Positions 31,865-41,402 are shown, counted from the first letter of the stretch. The stretch: DNA of 64,000 bases from Hymenobacter psoromatis (GCA_001596155.1 CP014771.1:2914001-2978000), one strand, 5' to 3'. Notes: generated by a model from the letters alone, not told the origin. Numbers and translations: made by a program.

Positions 31865-33115
31865 ATGTCCAATTACTCCGCTTTCTTCACGGCGGCCCAG
31901 CGCGCCAGTCGCGCGCTGGCCACGGTGCCCGCCGCCACCATCGACGCGCTGCTGCGCGACCTAGCCGATGCCCTGGTGAGCCACACCGATTTTATTCTCC
32001 AAGAAAACGCCCAGGACCTGGCCCGCCTGCCCGCCACCGACCCGCGCCACGACCGCCTGCGCCTCACGCCTGAGCGGCTGGCCGGCATGGCTCAGGACCT
32101 GCGCGCCGTGGCCGCCCTACCCTCCCCGCTGGGCGCGAAGCTGAGCGAAAAAATCTTACCCAATGGCTTGCAGCTGAGTAAAGTGCGCGTGCCGCTGGGC
32201 GTGGTGGGCATCATCTACGAGGCGCGGCCCAACGTGACCATCGACAGCCTGGCGCTGTGCCTGAAAACCGGCAACGCCTGCCTGCTCAAGGGCGGCTCCG
32301 ACGCGGCGGCATCCAATGCGGCGCTTATGGAGGTGGCCGGGCCGGTGCTGCTGCGCCACGGTCTGCCGCTGGCCGCCGCCACCCTCCTACCCCCCGAGCG
32401 CGCCGCCACCGAGGCCCTGCTGCGGGCCGTGGGCCTGGTCGATGTCGTGATTCCAAGGGGCAGCCAGGGGCTAATAAACTACGTGCGGGAAAACGCCCGC
32501 GTGCCCGTTATCGAAACCGGGGCCGGCGTGGTACACACGTATTTCGACGTGGCCGGCGACCTGACCACCGGCGCGGCCATTATTGCCAATGCCAAAACGC
32601 GCCGCGTGAGCGTGTGCAACTCCCTGGATTGCTTGCTAATGCACGCGAGCCGGCTGCCCGACCTGCCCGCGCTGGTGGCCCCGCTGGCCACCGCGCGAGT
32701 GCAGCTTTTTGCCGATGCGCCGGCCCTGGCGGCGCTGGCCGGTGCCTACCCCCCTGACTTGCTGGCAAGCGCCACGGAAGCGCATTTTGGCACCGAGTTT
32801 CTGGATTATAAACTGGCCATCAGGACCGTGCCCGACTTCGATGCGGCCCTCGACCACATTGCCCGCCACGGCTCGCGGCACAGCGAGGCTATTATCTCTG
32901 AAAATCAAGCGAATATCGATACTTTTTTGCAGGTCGTGGATGCGGCGGCCGTCTATGCCAACGCCTCCACGGCCTTCACCGACGGCGGGCAGTTTGGGCT
33001 GGGGGCCGAAATCGGTATCAGCACCCAAAAGCTGCACGCCCGCGGCCCGATGGGCCTGGAAGAGCTGACCAGCTACAAATGGCTGGTGCGCGGCACCGGC
33101 CAGGTACGCGACTGA
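31865..33115 (+). CDS. proA: Gamma-glutamyl phosphate reductase (glutamate-5-semialdehyde dehydrogenase)
   Basis: A 416-residue ALDH-superfamily enzyme reducing glutamyl-5-phosphate with NADPH. Characteristic stretches: [35 protein letters not shown], shown here as the family hallmark region around residues 107-142; VIPRGSQGL; and the catalytic cysteine C251 in [13 protein letters not shown]. It ends [17 protein letters not shown] as usual for ProA. It follows proB across a palindromic repeat and completes the cytoplasmic route to pyrroline-5-carboxylate; proC is not in the window. Confidence 0.94.
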   Translation: MSNYSAFFTAAQRASRALATVPAATIDALLRDLADALVSHTDFILQENAQDLARLPATDPRHDRLRLTPERLAGMAQDLRAVAALPSPLGAKLSEKILPNGLQLSKVRVPLGVVGIIYEARPNVTIDSLALCLKTGNACLLKGGSDAAASNAALMEVAGPVLLRHGLPLAAATLLPPERAATEALLRAVGLVDVVIPRGSQGLINYVRENARVPVIETGAGVVHTYFDVAGDLTTGAAIIANAKTRRVSVCNSLDCLLMHASRLPDLPALVAPLATARVQLFADAPALAALAGAYPPDLLASATEAHFGTEFLDYKLAIRTVPDFDAALDHIARHGSRHSEAIISENQANIDTFLQVVDAAAVYANASTAFTDGGQFGLGAEIGISTQKLHARGPMGLEELTSYKWLVRGTGQVRD

Positions 33116-33152
33116 TTATCACACCTATACTCATTACCTAATCCACCAATAA

Positions 33153-33252
33153 AGAACGTCATTCCGAGCTTGCCGAGGAATCTCGCTCGCATTGTTCGAG
33201 CCTCGTTCAACGAGGCGAGCGAGATTCCTCGGCAAGCTCGGAATGACGTTCT
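33153..33252. repeat. Family B palindromic repeat
   Basis: GAACGTCATTCCGAGCTTGC through CGAGGAATCTCGCTCGC, mirrored to 33251. It lies between proA and the YdeI-like gene. The open frame running through it (from 33170) is a by-product. Confidence 0.8.
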
Positions 33253-33292
33253 GTTGGGCGTCTTTTTTGCGAATAATAAGGCCAATTCGATT

Positions 33293-33784
33293 ATGCTCCC
33301 TACTCCGCCCGCTGCTACCTTTCGGGCCGTGCTCGAAGCCGGCGGCCCCAGCTTCATGCCAACCCAGATTGTAAACGTGCCCGAGGCGACGTGGCTGGCA
33401 GTGGGCGGCCGGGCCACCAAGCGCGTTATTGCTACCCTCAACGGCCACGCCGAGCGGCTGGGCCTGCTGCCGCTGGCGGGCGGCGGGCGCTACCTGCTGC
33501 TGCGCAAAACACTGTGCGAGCACTTAGGGCTGGCAATCGGCCAGGCAGTGGAGGTGACGCTCGCGCCCGACCCCAACCCTGATTACGTGGACTTACCCAA
33601 TGAATTGGCCGAAGCCCTGGCCGCCTGGCCCGAGGCCGAAACGGCCTTTCTGGCCCACCCCGGCGCTATGCGCCGGGCAATGGCTCGCCAGGTGGCCGAC
33701 GCCAAACGCTCCGAAACCCGCGCTCGCTACGCCGTGGAGCTGGCCGAGCGGCTGGCGCGCGGCGCGCACCCGTTTCGGGCCTAA
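33293..33784 (+). CDS. DUF1905/YdeI (OmpD-associated) family protein
   Basis: A 163-residue cytoplasmic protein. The N-terminal half (TFRAVLEAGGPSFMPTQIVNVP through VIATLNGHAERLGLLPLAGG, a small beta-barrel) matches DUF1905. The C-terminal helices (LAEALAAWPEAETAFLAHPGAMRRAMARQVADAKR, given as the recognisable region) match the YdeI/OmpD-associated helical tail. No catalytic role is established for these families. The ATG at 33293 was chosen over an upstream in-frame start (33170) because the intervening sequence is a palindromic repeat. Its TAA overlaps the stop of the convergent DUF2141 gene. Confidence 0.82.
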   Translation: MLPTPPAATFRAVLEAGGPSFMPTQIVNVPEATWLAVGGRATKRVIATLNGHAERLGLLPLAGGGRYLLLRKTLCEHLGLAIGQAVEVTLAPDPNPDYVDLPNELAEALAAWPEAETAFLAHPGAMRRAMARQVADAKRSETRARYAVELAERLARGAHPFRA

Positions 33785-34233
33785 AAGTCGTTCCAGGAGG
33801 TGATGGTCACCACCTGGCCGGGGCCATCGACCAGGAACTTACACTGCTGAAAAGTGGGGGCCGAGAAGCGCGGCTTCACGTTGTTGGAGAATGCGAACGG
33901 CTCGGTGGGAATACCTAAAAAGTTCTTATCGAGCTTGTTATTGTTGTTGAGGTCCTGGGTCAGGGCCACGGCCCATTCGCCGGGCGTCAGCTCCACGGGA
34001 ACCGTAATCTCCGTTTTGCCCTCGGGCTTCACAAACAGCCGGATGGCCATCTGGCCGTCTTTCAGAAATTTTTCCGGCGCATTATAGAAATTAAGCTTTA
34101 TCAGGGCCTGCGTGGAGGCCAGGTCCGACACCACTATCGTGACGAGCTGGGTGGCCGGGGCGGGCCGCGGGGCCGTTCCCGCGCTCAGGATGGAGCTGCT
34201 TAGTAGCAGCGCGGTCAGGGGCAAAGCATTCAT
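33781..34233 (-). CDS. DUF2141 secreted protein
   Basis: A 150-residue protein with an N-terminal signal peptide (MNALPLTALLLSSSILSAGTA) and a single beta-sandwich domain of the DUF2141 type: LFVKPEGKTEI, the family hallmark ALTQDLNNNNKLDKNFLGIPTEPFAFSNN (about residues 90-118), and a C-terminal strand. Family members are exported, function unknown; the D/N-rich loop may bind a cation (inference). The stop codon overlaps the convergent YdeI-like stop by 3 bp. It is transcribed divergently from the acyl-CoA synthetase gene. Confidence 0.85.
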   Translation of the reverse strand: MNALPLTALLLSSSILSAGTAPRPAPATQLVTIVVSDLASTQALIKLNFYNAPEKFLKDGQMAIRLFVKPEGKTEITVPVELTPGEWAVALTQDLNNNNKLDKNFLGIPTEPFAFSNNVKPRFSAPTFQQCKFLVDGPGQVVTITSWNDF

Positions 34234-34372
34234 ACTAGGGAAACTAAACAGGCGGCGGAGTACTGGCGCAAACTTACGAAGGAGCCTAAATCGTTCCGGG
34301 CCGGTGGGCCGGTCGGGCGGGCGGCGGGGGGCGGTTTACCTTCGCGGCTCCCACCCTACCCCCCTGCTACGT

Positions 34373-36055
34373 ATGCAAGCCTACTTCCGTCATTTTCAGC
34401 GCCTGGCCGAGGCGGGCACCTATTCCGAGCTGACCGGGCTACCCCTTCCGAAACCCGCATTCTTTAACTGGACGACTGACATTCTGGAGGGCCTGCACGT
34501 GGCTGAGCGCCCCGACCAGCCGGCCCTGGTGCTGGCCGACGACGCTGGCAGCCAGACGATTAGCTACGCCGAGCTGGCTGCGTGCGCCAACCGGCTGCTC
34601 AATTTCTGGCGCGGCGCGGGCGTGCGGCCGGGCCAGGCCGTGCTGCTGATGGTGCCCGTGTGCGCCGAGCTTTGGGATACTTATGTGGCGGGCATCAAGG
34701 GCGGGCAGTTGCTGATACCGGCGGCCAGCATCCTCACGGTGAGCGACCTGGAATACCGCTTCGACCGGCTGCTGCCCGCCGTGGTGATTGCTGACGCCGA
34801 GAACGCCGCCAAAATCGACGCCGCCGAGCAGGCTTTGGGCCAGCGCATTGGCCTTAAGATGCTGGTGGGCAGCGCCGAGCGGCCGGGCTGGGTGGGCTTC
34901 GCGGGGCTGGCCGGGCTGCCCGCCACCGCCGAAGCCGCCCCCACGCGGCCCGACGACCCACTGTTCCTATTCTTCACCTCGGGCACCACCGGCCTGCCCA
35001 AAGTGGTGACGCACACGCACTTTTCCTACCCCGTGGGCCACCTCAGCACCGCCGCCTGGATTGGGCTGCGGCCCGGCGACCGGCACTGCAACATCTCGCA
35101 GTCGGGCTGGGCCAAGTTTGCCTGGAGCAGCTTTTTCGCACCGCTGAGCGTGGGGGCTACGCTGGTGGCCTACCAGGGCAGCGGGCGCTTCGCGGCGGGG
35201 CCGCTGCTGGCGGCGCTGGTGCGCGAACGCGTCACCACGTTTTGCGCGCCGCCCACCGTGCTGCGCCTGCTAGTGCTCGAAAACCTGGCGCCCTACCCCT
35301 TCACTTTTCGCGAATGCGTGAGCGCCGGCGAGCCGCTGAACCCGGAGGTAATTGAGGCGTGGCAGCGCGGCACGGGCGTTTTGCTGCGCGATGGCTACGG
35401 CCAGACCGAGAGCACGGCCATGATTTACAACCTGCCCGGCAGCGCCGTGCGCCTGGGCAGCATGGGCCGGCCGTCGTTTATGTACGACATCGTGATCGCC
35501 GACGAGCAAGGCACCCTGCTGCCCGACCTGGCCGAGGGCCACATCGCGGTGCGCACCGACACGGGCCGGCCCAACGGCTTGTTCACGGAATATTTTGGCG
35601 AGCCGGCGCGGGCGGCCAGCGTGTTTCGGCACGGCCTGTACTACACCGGCGACAAGGCTTACCGCGACCCCGACGGCTACCTCTGGTTCGTGGGCCGCGA
35701 CGACGACGTGATAAAATCGAGCGACTACCGCGTGGGGCCGTTCGAGGTCGAGAGCGTGCTCGTGGAGCACCCGGCCGTGGTGGAAGCCGCCGTGGTGGGC
35801 GTGCCGCACCCCATCAAGGGCCACGAAATCAAGGCGTTCGTGATTCTCACGCCCGGCACGGCCCCTACCCCCTCGCTGGCGCGCGAGCTGTTTGCCTACG
35901 GCCGCGCCCGCCTGGCACCCTACAAAATGCCCCGCGTGCTGGAGTTCGTGCCCGAGCTGCCCAAAACCATCAGCGGCAAAATCCGGCGGGTGGAGTTGCG
36001 CGCCCGCCCCAGCGGCGAGGAGGGGGGTAGGGACGAGTTTTTCTACGAGAAATAG
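34373..36055 (+). CDS. AMP-forming acyl-CoA synthetase (medium-chain/benzoate-type)
   Basis: A 560-residue ANL-superfamily adenylating enzyme activating a carboxylate with ATP and CoA. Core motifs: P-loop FFTSGTTGLPKVVTH, A5-like DGYGQTEST, A7/A8 YYTGDKAYRDPDGYLWFVGRDDDVIKSSDYRVGPFEVES (region about 420-460) and the C-terminal catalytic lysine in PKTISGKIRR. The overall pattern fits medium-chain acyl-CoA or acetyl-CoA-like synthetases (ACSM type). The start at 34373 is preferred because the upstream extension (to 34112) is arginine-rich and overlaps the divergent DUF2141 gene. Substrate unproven. Confidence 0.9.
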   Translation: MQAYFRHFQRLAEAGTYSELTGLPLPKPAFFNWTTDILEGLHVAERPDQPALVLADDAGSQTISYAELAACANRLLNFWRGAGVRPGQAVLLMVPVCAELWDTYVAGIKGGQLLIPAASILTVSDLEYRFDRLLPAVVIADAENAAKIDAAEQALGQRIGLKMLVGSAERPGWVGFAGLAGLPATAEAAPTRPDDPLFLFFTSGTTGLPKVVTHTHFSYPVGHLSTAAWIGLRPGDRHCNISQSGWAKFAWSSFFAPLSVGATLVAYQGSGRFAAGPLLAALVRERVTTFCAPPTVLRLLVLENLAPYPFTFRECVSAGEPLNPEVIEAWQRGTGVLLRDGYGQTESTAMIYNLPGSAVRLGSMGRPSFMYDIVIADEQGTLLPDLAEGHIAVRTDTGRPNGLFTEYFGEPARAASVFRHGLYYTGDKAYRDPDGYLWFVGRDDDVIKSSDYRVGPFEVESVLVEHPAVVEAAVVGVPHPIKGHEIKAFVILTPGTAPTPSLARELFAYGRARLAPYKMPRVLEFVPELPKTISGKIRRVELRARPSGEEGGRDEFFYEK

Positions 36056-36635
36056 CAAGGCTTGTTACCGCCAACCCCCATTTCTAAAATAGTACCCAAG
36101 CCGCTTTGCCGCCTTGCAAAAAAGCTACTAAAGGGAAGATGGCTACCAAGCTCTATACTAGGAAAACAGGGGCTAGCCACATACTAAGATAAAAAGATAA
36201 AATATAATTTTGTTGAGTCGGCATATACCTTACCGGAGCCGGCTCTTTTCTCTTACCTTTGGGCCGAAAGACCTCCAGGCTTTCATTATCACTTACTTAC
36301 AACGGGCTTGTGCAGGCAGAAATCGAACGCCACACTATTTCTCCAACCCGAATGCTCATCATATTCTACCCACTGCTTCAGCAATTGGTTAGCTCACGCT
36401 TGTGCCCTTTTTTCGGCCAAAAACGCTCACATTCTCATGGCCCTTTTAAGTAGGTTAGCCTCTGGCAGCAGCGGCCCAGCATGCCTTAGCACTTGCTAGG
36501 CTATTTCGCAAATAGAGCGCGCCCGTTCTGGAGTCACTTAAGAGCAATTTTACCTGATTAAGCTAATGAATGCCAGCGGTTAACTAATGTCGAGCGCTTT
36601 TGAATCATTACTAGTTAAAAAACGACCTGTCTACT
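36056..36635. other. Gene-poor interval bordering the AT-rich island
   Basis: No convincing coding region. A perfect but isolated -7-like box TACCTTTG lies at 36254-36261 with no TTG 19 nt upstream, and short open frames behind it lack any family feature. GC content falls across this stretch, marking the edge of the AT-rich block. Confidence 0.4.
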
Positions 36636-36893
36636 ATGAAAAGAAATAATTACGCACTTATTTTTCTAATCATTGTTGGCTTGCTACTGTGCGCAATACA
36701 ACAGTCAGTGGCGCAAAGAACTCAAATCAGGGGCTTTGTGGACGTCTCTTCCTATTACCAAAATGGCAAACTAAATTTTGGCCTGGGCGAACAAGACTTA
36801 TTTATCACCTCAGAGATAAGTCAGCGCTTATCATTTTTAGGAGAAACGGTTTTTAAGTATTCTTTTGAATCCCCTACCAGCTTTGATATTATA
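36636..36893 (+). pseudogene. Outer-membrane beta-barrel protein, N-terminal fragment (interrupted by IS630)
   Basis: This encodes a signal peptide (ALIFLIIVGLLLCAIQQSVAQ) and the first strands of a barrel (TQIRGFVDVSSYYQNGK, LSFLGETVFKYSFES). The frame runs into the IS630 at TA 36892-36893. Together with 37932-38726 it would make an outer-membrane protein of about 350 residues. As it stands, translation ends within the IS. AT-rich, unlike the flanking chromosome. Confidence 0.75.
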
Positions 36894-37933
36894 GCGTATT
36901 CGCAAACAGTTAAGCCACTATCAGTTACTTGTCGTATTAGCGTTTATGAACCCGTACTCGCTTGATTTACGTACCCGGGTGGCGGCGGCCTGCCAGGAGC
37001 CGGGGGCCAAAAAAGCCGCCGTTGCCCGGCGCTTCGATGTGAGCCGCTCCTTTGTCAAAAGCCTGGTTCGCCAGCAGCAACAAACCGGCTCACTGGCCCC
37101 CAAACCGGCCAGTGGCGGCCGGGCCCGCTACCTCGATGCCGCCGCCCAAGCCTGGCTCGTGGCCTACGTGGCGCAACACCCCGATGCTACGCTGGCCGAG
37201 CTAAACCAGGCCTGGCAGGCCAGCGGGGGCCGCCCCGTGGGCCAAACCTGCCTCTGGCAAGTGCTGGACGAACACGAGCTGCGGCGAAAAAAAAAGCCCC
37301 CACGCGGCTGAACGCGACACCGAGCGCGTACGCCAGGCCCGTCAGGACCATGTCGAACAGGTCTGCACCCGCCCCGATGTTGCCCGGTTCCATTTTCTGG
37401 ATGAGACGGGCTTGCGGCTGGATTACGCCCGCACCCACGGCCGGGCGGTGGGTGGGCAACGCGTCCGGGGGGCCGTGCCGCTGCGTCGGGGCCGCTCCTA
37501 CACCCTTATTGGTACGCTGTCCGTGCGCGGGCTTGGAGCCCTGCAATTGCTCCATCAGCCCCTCAACAAGCACAGTTTCGCCCTCTACGTAGGCCGGTGC
37601 CTGGCCCCCACCCTGCGCCGGGGCGATGTGCTAGTGCTCGACAACCTGCCCGTGCACCACCTCGCGGGCCTGCGCGAGTGGCTGGCCAAGCGGGGCGTGG
37701 ACGTGGTCTTTCTGCCCCCGTACTCCCCCGATTTTTCCCCCATCGAGCAGGCCTGGAGCAAGCTCAAAACCAAGCTGCGCACCTGCGCCGCCCGTTCCTA
37801 CGAGGCCCTAAAAGAAGCCGTACGTGAGGCCATCGACTGGATTAGTAGTCAGGACGCCCAAAACTGGTTTGACCATTGTGGCTACCACACCAAACCTGCC
37901 CAAAAAGCGGTTTAAGCGTTTGCGAATTCGCTA
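36892..37933 (+). mobile_element. IS630-family insertion sequence in the barrel gene
   Basis: The element is bounded by TA (36892-36893 and 37932-37933) with terminal inverted repeats GCGTATTCGCAAAC (left) and GCGAATTCGCAAAC (complement of right). It is much more GC-rich than the gene it interrupts. It carries one transposase gene, co-oriented with the host gene. Confidence 0.88.
36946..37915 (+). CDS. IS630-family transposase, two frames joined at an A9 run
   Basis: The first frame (36946-37311) encodes the helix-turn-helix half, MNPYSLDLRTRVAAACQEPG through LWQVLDEHELRRKK. At nine A's (about 37286-37295) a +1 (or -2) change leads into the DDE half: FHFLDETGL (Asp), VLVLDNLPVHH (Asp) and SPDFSPIEQAWSKLK (Glu), ending at 37915. 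The complete catalytic triad and clean flanking frames suggest an active element that uses slippage at the run, rather than a decayed one. Compare the A8 run of the IS630 at 3713. Confidence 0.8.
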
Positions 37934-38726
37934 TGGCGTTGAGCGCATAATCTTAAAATATAATTACGCAGGCAACCATAGTATATTAATTGGCAAACAC
38001 CATACGCCTATTAATTACTGGAACGACACCTACCACCACGGAAGGGTATTCTTTCCAACAGTTGACCGACCCTTACTATTTTCACAGGACTTCATTCCAC
38101 TCCATACTACCGGCATCAGTTTGCAGGGTCAAAATCTTGGCCGACTTCGATTTGGCTACGATGCGATGCTTGGCAATGGATTAGGCTCGAGTGATGTAGA
38201 AGATAATAACGCTTTCAAATCACTTACTTTGGCTGTGCATGTGAAGCCTACCGATGGCTTACGTCTTGGAGCGTCCTTTTACCACGATGTTGTTTCAAAA
38301 GGCAGTACTATTCACAGCCATTATGGGGGCACTATTGCTTTTGCTCCTAATAGGATAAACCAGGATATAGTTACTGGGTCAATTTTATACAATGATTCTA
38401 TATTTTCCAGAAAATTTGAGTTGCTAGCAGAGAGTAGCCTAGCTACGAATAGGTCAGATAGTCTCGGCATGCAGCGAGCGATAGCTTCTTACGTTTACGC
38501 TGGCTTGCGCATTACTGACAAAGTAATACCTTATGTCAGAATTGATGATATTCAATACAGTAACAGAGAAGTATACTATCTAAATAATAACACTCGCGCT
38601 TACGTTACCGGAGTGCGGTATGAAATAAATTATTTGGCCGTGCTTAAACTCGAGTACCAGCACACAAAAAGTCAGCTACATAATAACTCGGACAATATTA
38701 TCTTCCAGATTGCGGTCGGGTTTTAA
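37932..38726 (+). pseudogene. Outer-membrane beta-barrel protein, C-terminal fragment
   Basis: Resuming after the IS, the frame reads YGVERIILKYNYAGNHSILIG, then HHTPINYWNDTYHHGRVFFP and DRPLLFSQDFIPLHTTGI, and ends with alternating strands and a C-terminal phenylalanine (IIFQIAVGF), typical of outer-membrane barrels. The conserved WNDTYHHGR segment suggests a specific porin family in Bacteroidota; the solute is unknown. Simple loss of the IS with one TA does not join the frames: the left copy has TA in codon positions 2-3 and the right in 1-2. The next gene starts 12 bp later. Confidence 0.75.
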
Positions 38727-38738
38727 AGCAACATATCC

Positions 38739-39185
38739 ATGAAATATATTTATCGCTTTGCTCTCAAAGTATTCCTAATCGGTATCTACTTTCACTTACC
38801 AGCGCATTCACAGGATATGAGCTTGGCCGTAATTGCTAATGGCAAAGGTACTCCGTCGGAAATGAAGCTAACTCAGCTTAAGTCAACCATGAGAGGCGAA
38901 AAGCTACGCTGGCCAGATGGCAGTAAAGTAGTGATAGCACTACTAAAGAGCACTACTCCCATAGGAATAAATACCAGTAAAAAAATATATAATATGATTT
39001 TAAATGAATTAAATAAATATTGGTTAGCACTTGTATTTCAGGGTAAAGCGGATGCTCCTAATTTCTTCAATTCCGAGGCTGAATTAGAAGATTTTGTTTC
39101 CCAAACGAGTGGTGCTATTGGTGTCGTTAATCACCCTTCTGCAAATAATAAAATAGTATTTATCGACGGACAAAAATCTTTATAA
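38739..39185 (+). CDS. One-lobe PstS-like periplasmic substrate-binding protein
   Basis: A 148-residue exported protein: signal peptide (FALKVFLIGIYFHLPAHSQ), then a segment resembling one lobe of PstS-type phosphate-binding proteins (LAVIANGKGTPSEMKLTQLKSTMRGEKLRWPDGSKV, the region around residues 30-65; and QTSGAIGVVNH). It is about half the size of a normal binding protein, so it may sense rather than deliver a ligand. It is 12 bp downstream of the barrel gene and upstream of the kinase gene, all AT-rich and co-oriented. Family assignment is by pattern only. Confidence 0.6.
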   Translation: MKYIYRFALKVFLIGIYFHLPAHSQDMSLAVIANGKGTPSEMKLTQLKSTMRGEKLRWPDGSKVVIALLKSTTPIGINTSKKIYNMILNELNKYWLALVFQGKADAPNFFNSEAELEDFVSQTSGAIGVVNHPSANNKIVFIDGQKSL

Positions 39186-39242
39186 GCAATTGAGTTGCTA
39201 GCCGCTACCCTTTAATGATTTTTATAAACTTAACTAAAGCAA

Positions 39243-39331
39243 AACGTAATGCTAGTTTGTCGAAGCAGCTCTACTGCTTCGTTGAACAGGCCGACTGAAG
39301 CAGTAGAGCTGCTTCGATAAGCTCAGCATTC
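39243..39331. repeat. Family C palindrome followed by a T-run
   Basis: The arm TTTGTCGAAGCAGCTCTACT is mirrored to 39330 and followed by a T8-containing run (39336-39344). It could terminate the barrel/binding-protein transcript before the kinase gene. Confidence 0.75.
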
Positions 39332-39398
39332 TGCTCTTTTTTTTGTAAATTACCAATTAATAAAAATAATAAATATAATATTTTAAAAAATATTTTCT

Positions 39399-41048
39399 AT
39401 GCAACTCAAGTCGCGTAATTCATTTATTCTTTCACGCCTGTGGCATATACGCCTAACGGTAAAGACCAAAATATGGATGACTATAACTACGATAGTTTTA
39501 TTATTTTCTTTCTTTGTATTATTCTATGTGCCAGCTATTCAAGAACGGAATCTTCTAGCCAATTTTAATAAAGAAGTACAGAACTATGCCAATACGGTTG
39601 CACTAGGGGTAAAAATTGCTATGACCGAGCAAAATTTCCAAGGAGTCCAAACTGCTATGGATTTTGTTAAGAAAGACCCGTTATTAAAATTCGTGAGCTT
39701 GATTCAAACTGATACTATTTGGAATAATAAGCGCACTAAATATCAAATAGTAGAAACCATTTTCAAAACTTACCCAGAGAGAGAAAAAATAAATATTAAT
39801 TACTTATCTAACGATTCTACTGTCGTAAAGCGTGCGGACTTTAGTACTCCTATGATGAGAGGCAAGGTATTACTGGCATTCTCAACTAAAGAAATCATCC
39901 AGAGCAAAAGACAAATCAGGGGTACTTCATTATTTTTCAGTTTTTTATTCTTTAGTATAGGTATATTAACTTGCTTTGATTTAGCTAGAAATATATCCGT
40001 TCCGATACTAAAACTAAGAGATGCTGCTACCAGAGTAGGCCGAGGTGACCTTACACAGCGGGTATTCAGCAAATCACGAGATGAGATTGGAGAGCTCGGT
40101 ATTGTCTTTAATATGATGGTTGCTGACTTAGCGATGGCTCGCAAGGACTTGGAAAACCGGACTACTGAATTAATATTAGAAAAGAAAAAAACGGACGAGC
40201 TTCTGGAAGGATTACATAAAACCCTTGCAGACTTAAAAAATACGCAGGAACAACTAATCAGGCAGGAAAAATTTGCCTCTATTGGTCAACTGACCAAAGG
40301 TCTGGTTGACCGGCTACTGAATCCCTTAAGCTACATAACTAATTTTTCTGCTTTATCAAACGAGCTTTTAGGAGAAAGTAAAGAAGCATTGGCCTTTGAT
40401 AAATATTCATCTGACGAACACATACAAACTGAATTGATACCATTACTTACTATTATTGAAAATAATATTGAGAAAATTAAAGAACACGGCTCCAGCTTAA
40501 CTAGGATAGTCAGGAGCATGGATAAGCTATTACAAGGCAAAAATTCGGTTTTTGTCAAAAGTGATATCAATGCTTTTATTGAAGCCCAATTAGGTATCTA
40601 CCAAAATGAAGTGGATGCAAGTTATAAAGGCACGCCACTAGAGTTAAAAAAGGGCAGCAACATAAATAATTATTCCGTAAAAATATTACCTACCGAAATG
40701 AGTTTCGTTCTTTTTAATATAATTAATAATTCAATGTATGCTTTGCTTGAAAAATCCTCAAAAAACAGAGATTTTAAGCCTTGGCTTACGGTCGAAACCT
40801 CTTTCTATGAGGAACATGTAGAAATATGTGTGCGGGACAACGGCACCGGAATCTCAGCAGTCGAAAGGAGTCAACTATTTTCTCCTTTTTTCACCACCAA
40901 GCCTACCTCTAAAGGAACAGGTTTAGGGCTATTCATCAGCCAGGATATTGTGAAGGCGCATAAAGGCAATATAACGGTTGAGACAATACCAGAAATATAT
41001 ACTGCATTTACTATCACCTTGCCTGTATCAGCCGCTCCCATTACTTAG
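39399..41048 (+). CDS. HAMP-domain sensor kinase lacking the phospho-acceptor histidine
   Basis: A 549-residue membrane protein: TM1 about 27-47, an extracytoplasmic sensor of about 125 residues, TM2 about 176-193, HAMP about 195-247, coiled coil, then a kinase module. The HATPase domain is complete: N-box FNIINNSMYALLE (N443/N444), G1 VRDNGTGIS (D480), F-box SPFFTTKP, and G2 KGTGLGLF (506-512). In the dimerisation helix, where kinases read GxxHEIxNPL, this protein reads GLVDRLLNPL (D304). It therefore cannot autophosphorylate at the usual histidine, yet the rest is well conserved. It may signal allosterically or work with another kinase (inference). AT-rich. Confidence 0.85.
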   Translation: MQLKSRNSFILSRLWHIRLTVKTKIWMTITTIVLLFSFFVLFYVPAIQERNLLANFNKEVQNYANTVALGVKIAMTEQNFQGVQTAMDFVKKDPLLKFVSLIQTDTIWNNKRTKYQIVETIFKTYPEREKININYLSNDSTVVKRADFSTPMMRGKVLLAFSTKEIIQSKRQIRGTSLFFSFLFFSIGILTCFDLARNISVPILKLRDAATRVGRGDLTQRVFSKSRDEIGELGIVFNMMVADLAMARKDLENRTTELILEKKKTDELLEGLHKTLADLKNTQEQLIRQEKFASIGQLTKGLVDRLLNPLSYITNFSALSNELLGESKEALAFDKYSSDEHIQTELIPLLTIIENNIEKIKEHGSSLTRIVRSMDKLLQGKNSVFVKSDINAFIEAQLGIYQNEVDASYKGTPLELKKGSNINNYSVKILPTEMSFVLFNIINNSMYALLEKSSKNRDFKPWLTVETSFYEEHVEICVRDNGTGISAVERSQLFSPFFTTKPTSKGTGLGLFISQDIVKAHKGNITVETIPEIYTAFTITLPVSAAPIT

Positions 41049-41100
41049 TGTTCAATTGATTTACTGGCTTCTGTTAACCAGGAACCTACAAAAACAAACC

Positions 41101-41195
41101 GTTATGCTGAGCTTGTCGAAGCATCTATTCCGCTTCGTTGAATCGGTAATCCGATGACGCGGCAGAGATACTTCGACAAACTTAATATAGCATTC
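41101..41195. repeat. Family C palindromic repeat
   Basis: Arm GTTATGCTGAGCTTGTCGAA with a mirrored, more degenerate arm and a following T-run (41196-41202). The remaining bases to 41402 hold no recognised gene. Confidence 0.72.
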
Positions 41196-41402
41196 TTTTT
41201 TAATTTATTTCATATAAAGCTTTGAAAGGCAGCAGGTAGCAGGCCTATTTCCGCACAACGATTCGGTGCCCAACCTTGATGAGCTACTCCGCCTGAGGCG
41301 CGGCAAAGACTTCGCCATATCCATTCTACCTCATCGCTCCCGCCCAGCATGCGGGGGTACATTAGTCACCTCGGCCCTACTAGCAAAGAGGTTGAATAAC
41401 AA

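Noticed and set aside
33170..33292. N-terminal extension of the YdeI-like protein
   Set aside because: The extension is translated palindromic repeat; similarity starts at the ATG at 33293.
34112..34372. N-terminal extension of the acyl-CoA synthetase
   Set aside because: Arginine/glycine-rich, antisense to DUF2141, not part of the family fold.
36210..36499. Three overlapping 60-64-residue open frames
   Set aside because: No conserved features, overlapping frames, and composition typical of non-coding DNA.
36636..36965. A 109-residue complete protein
   Set aside because: Its last 25 residues are IS630 sequence; it is the truncated N-terminus of the barrel gene.
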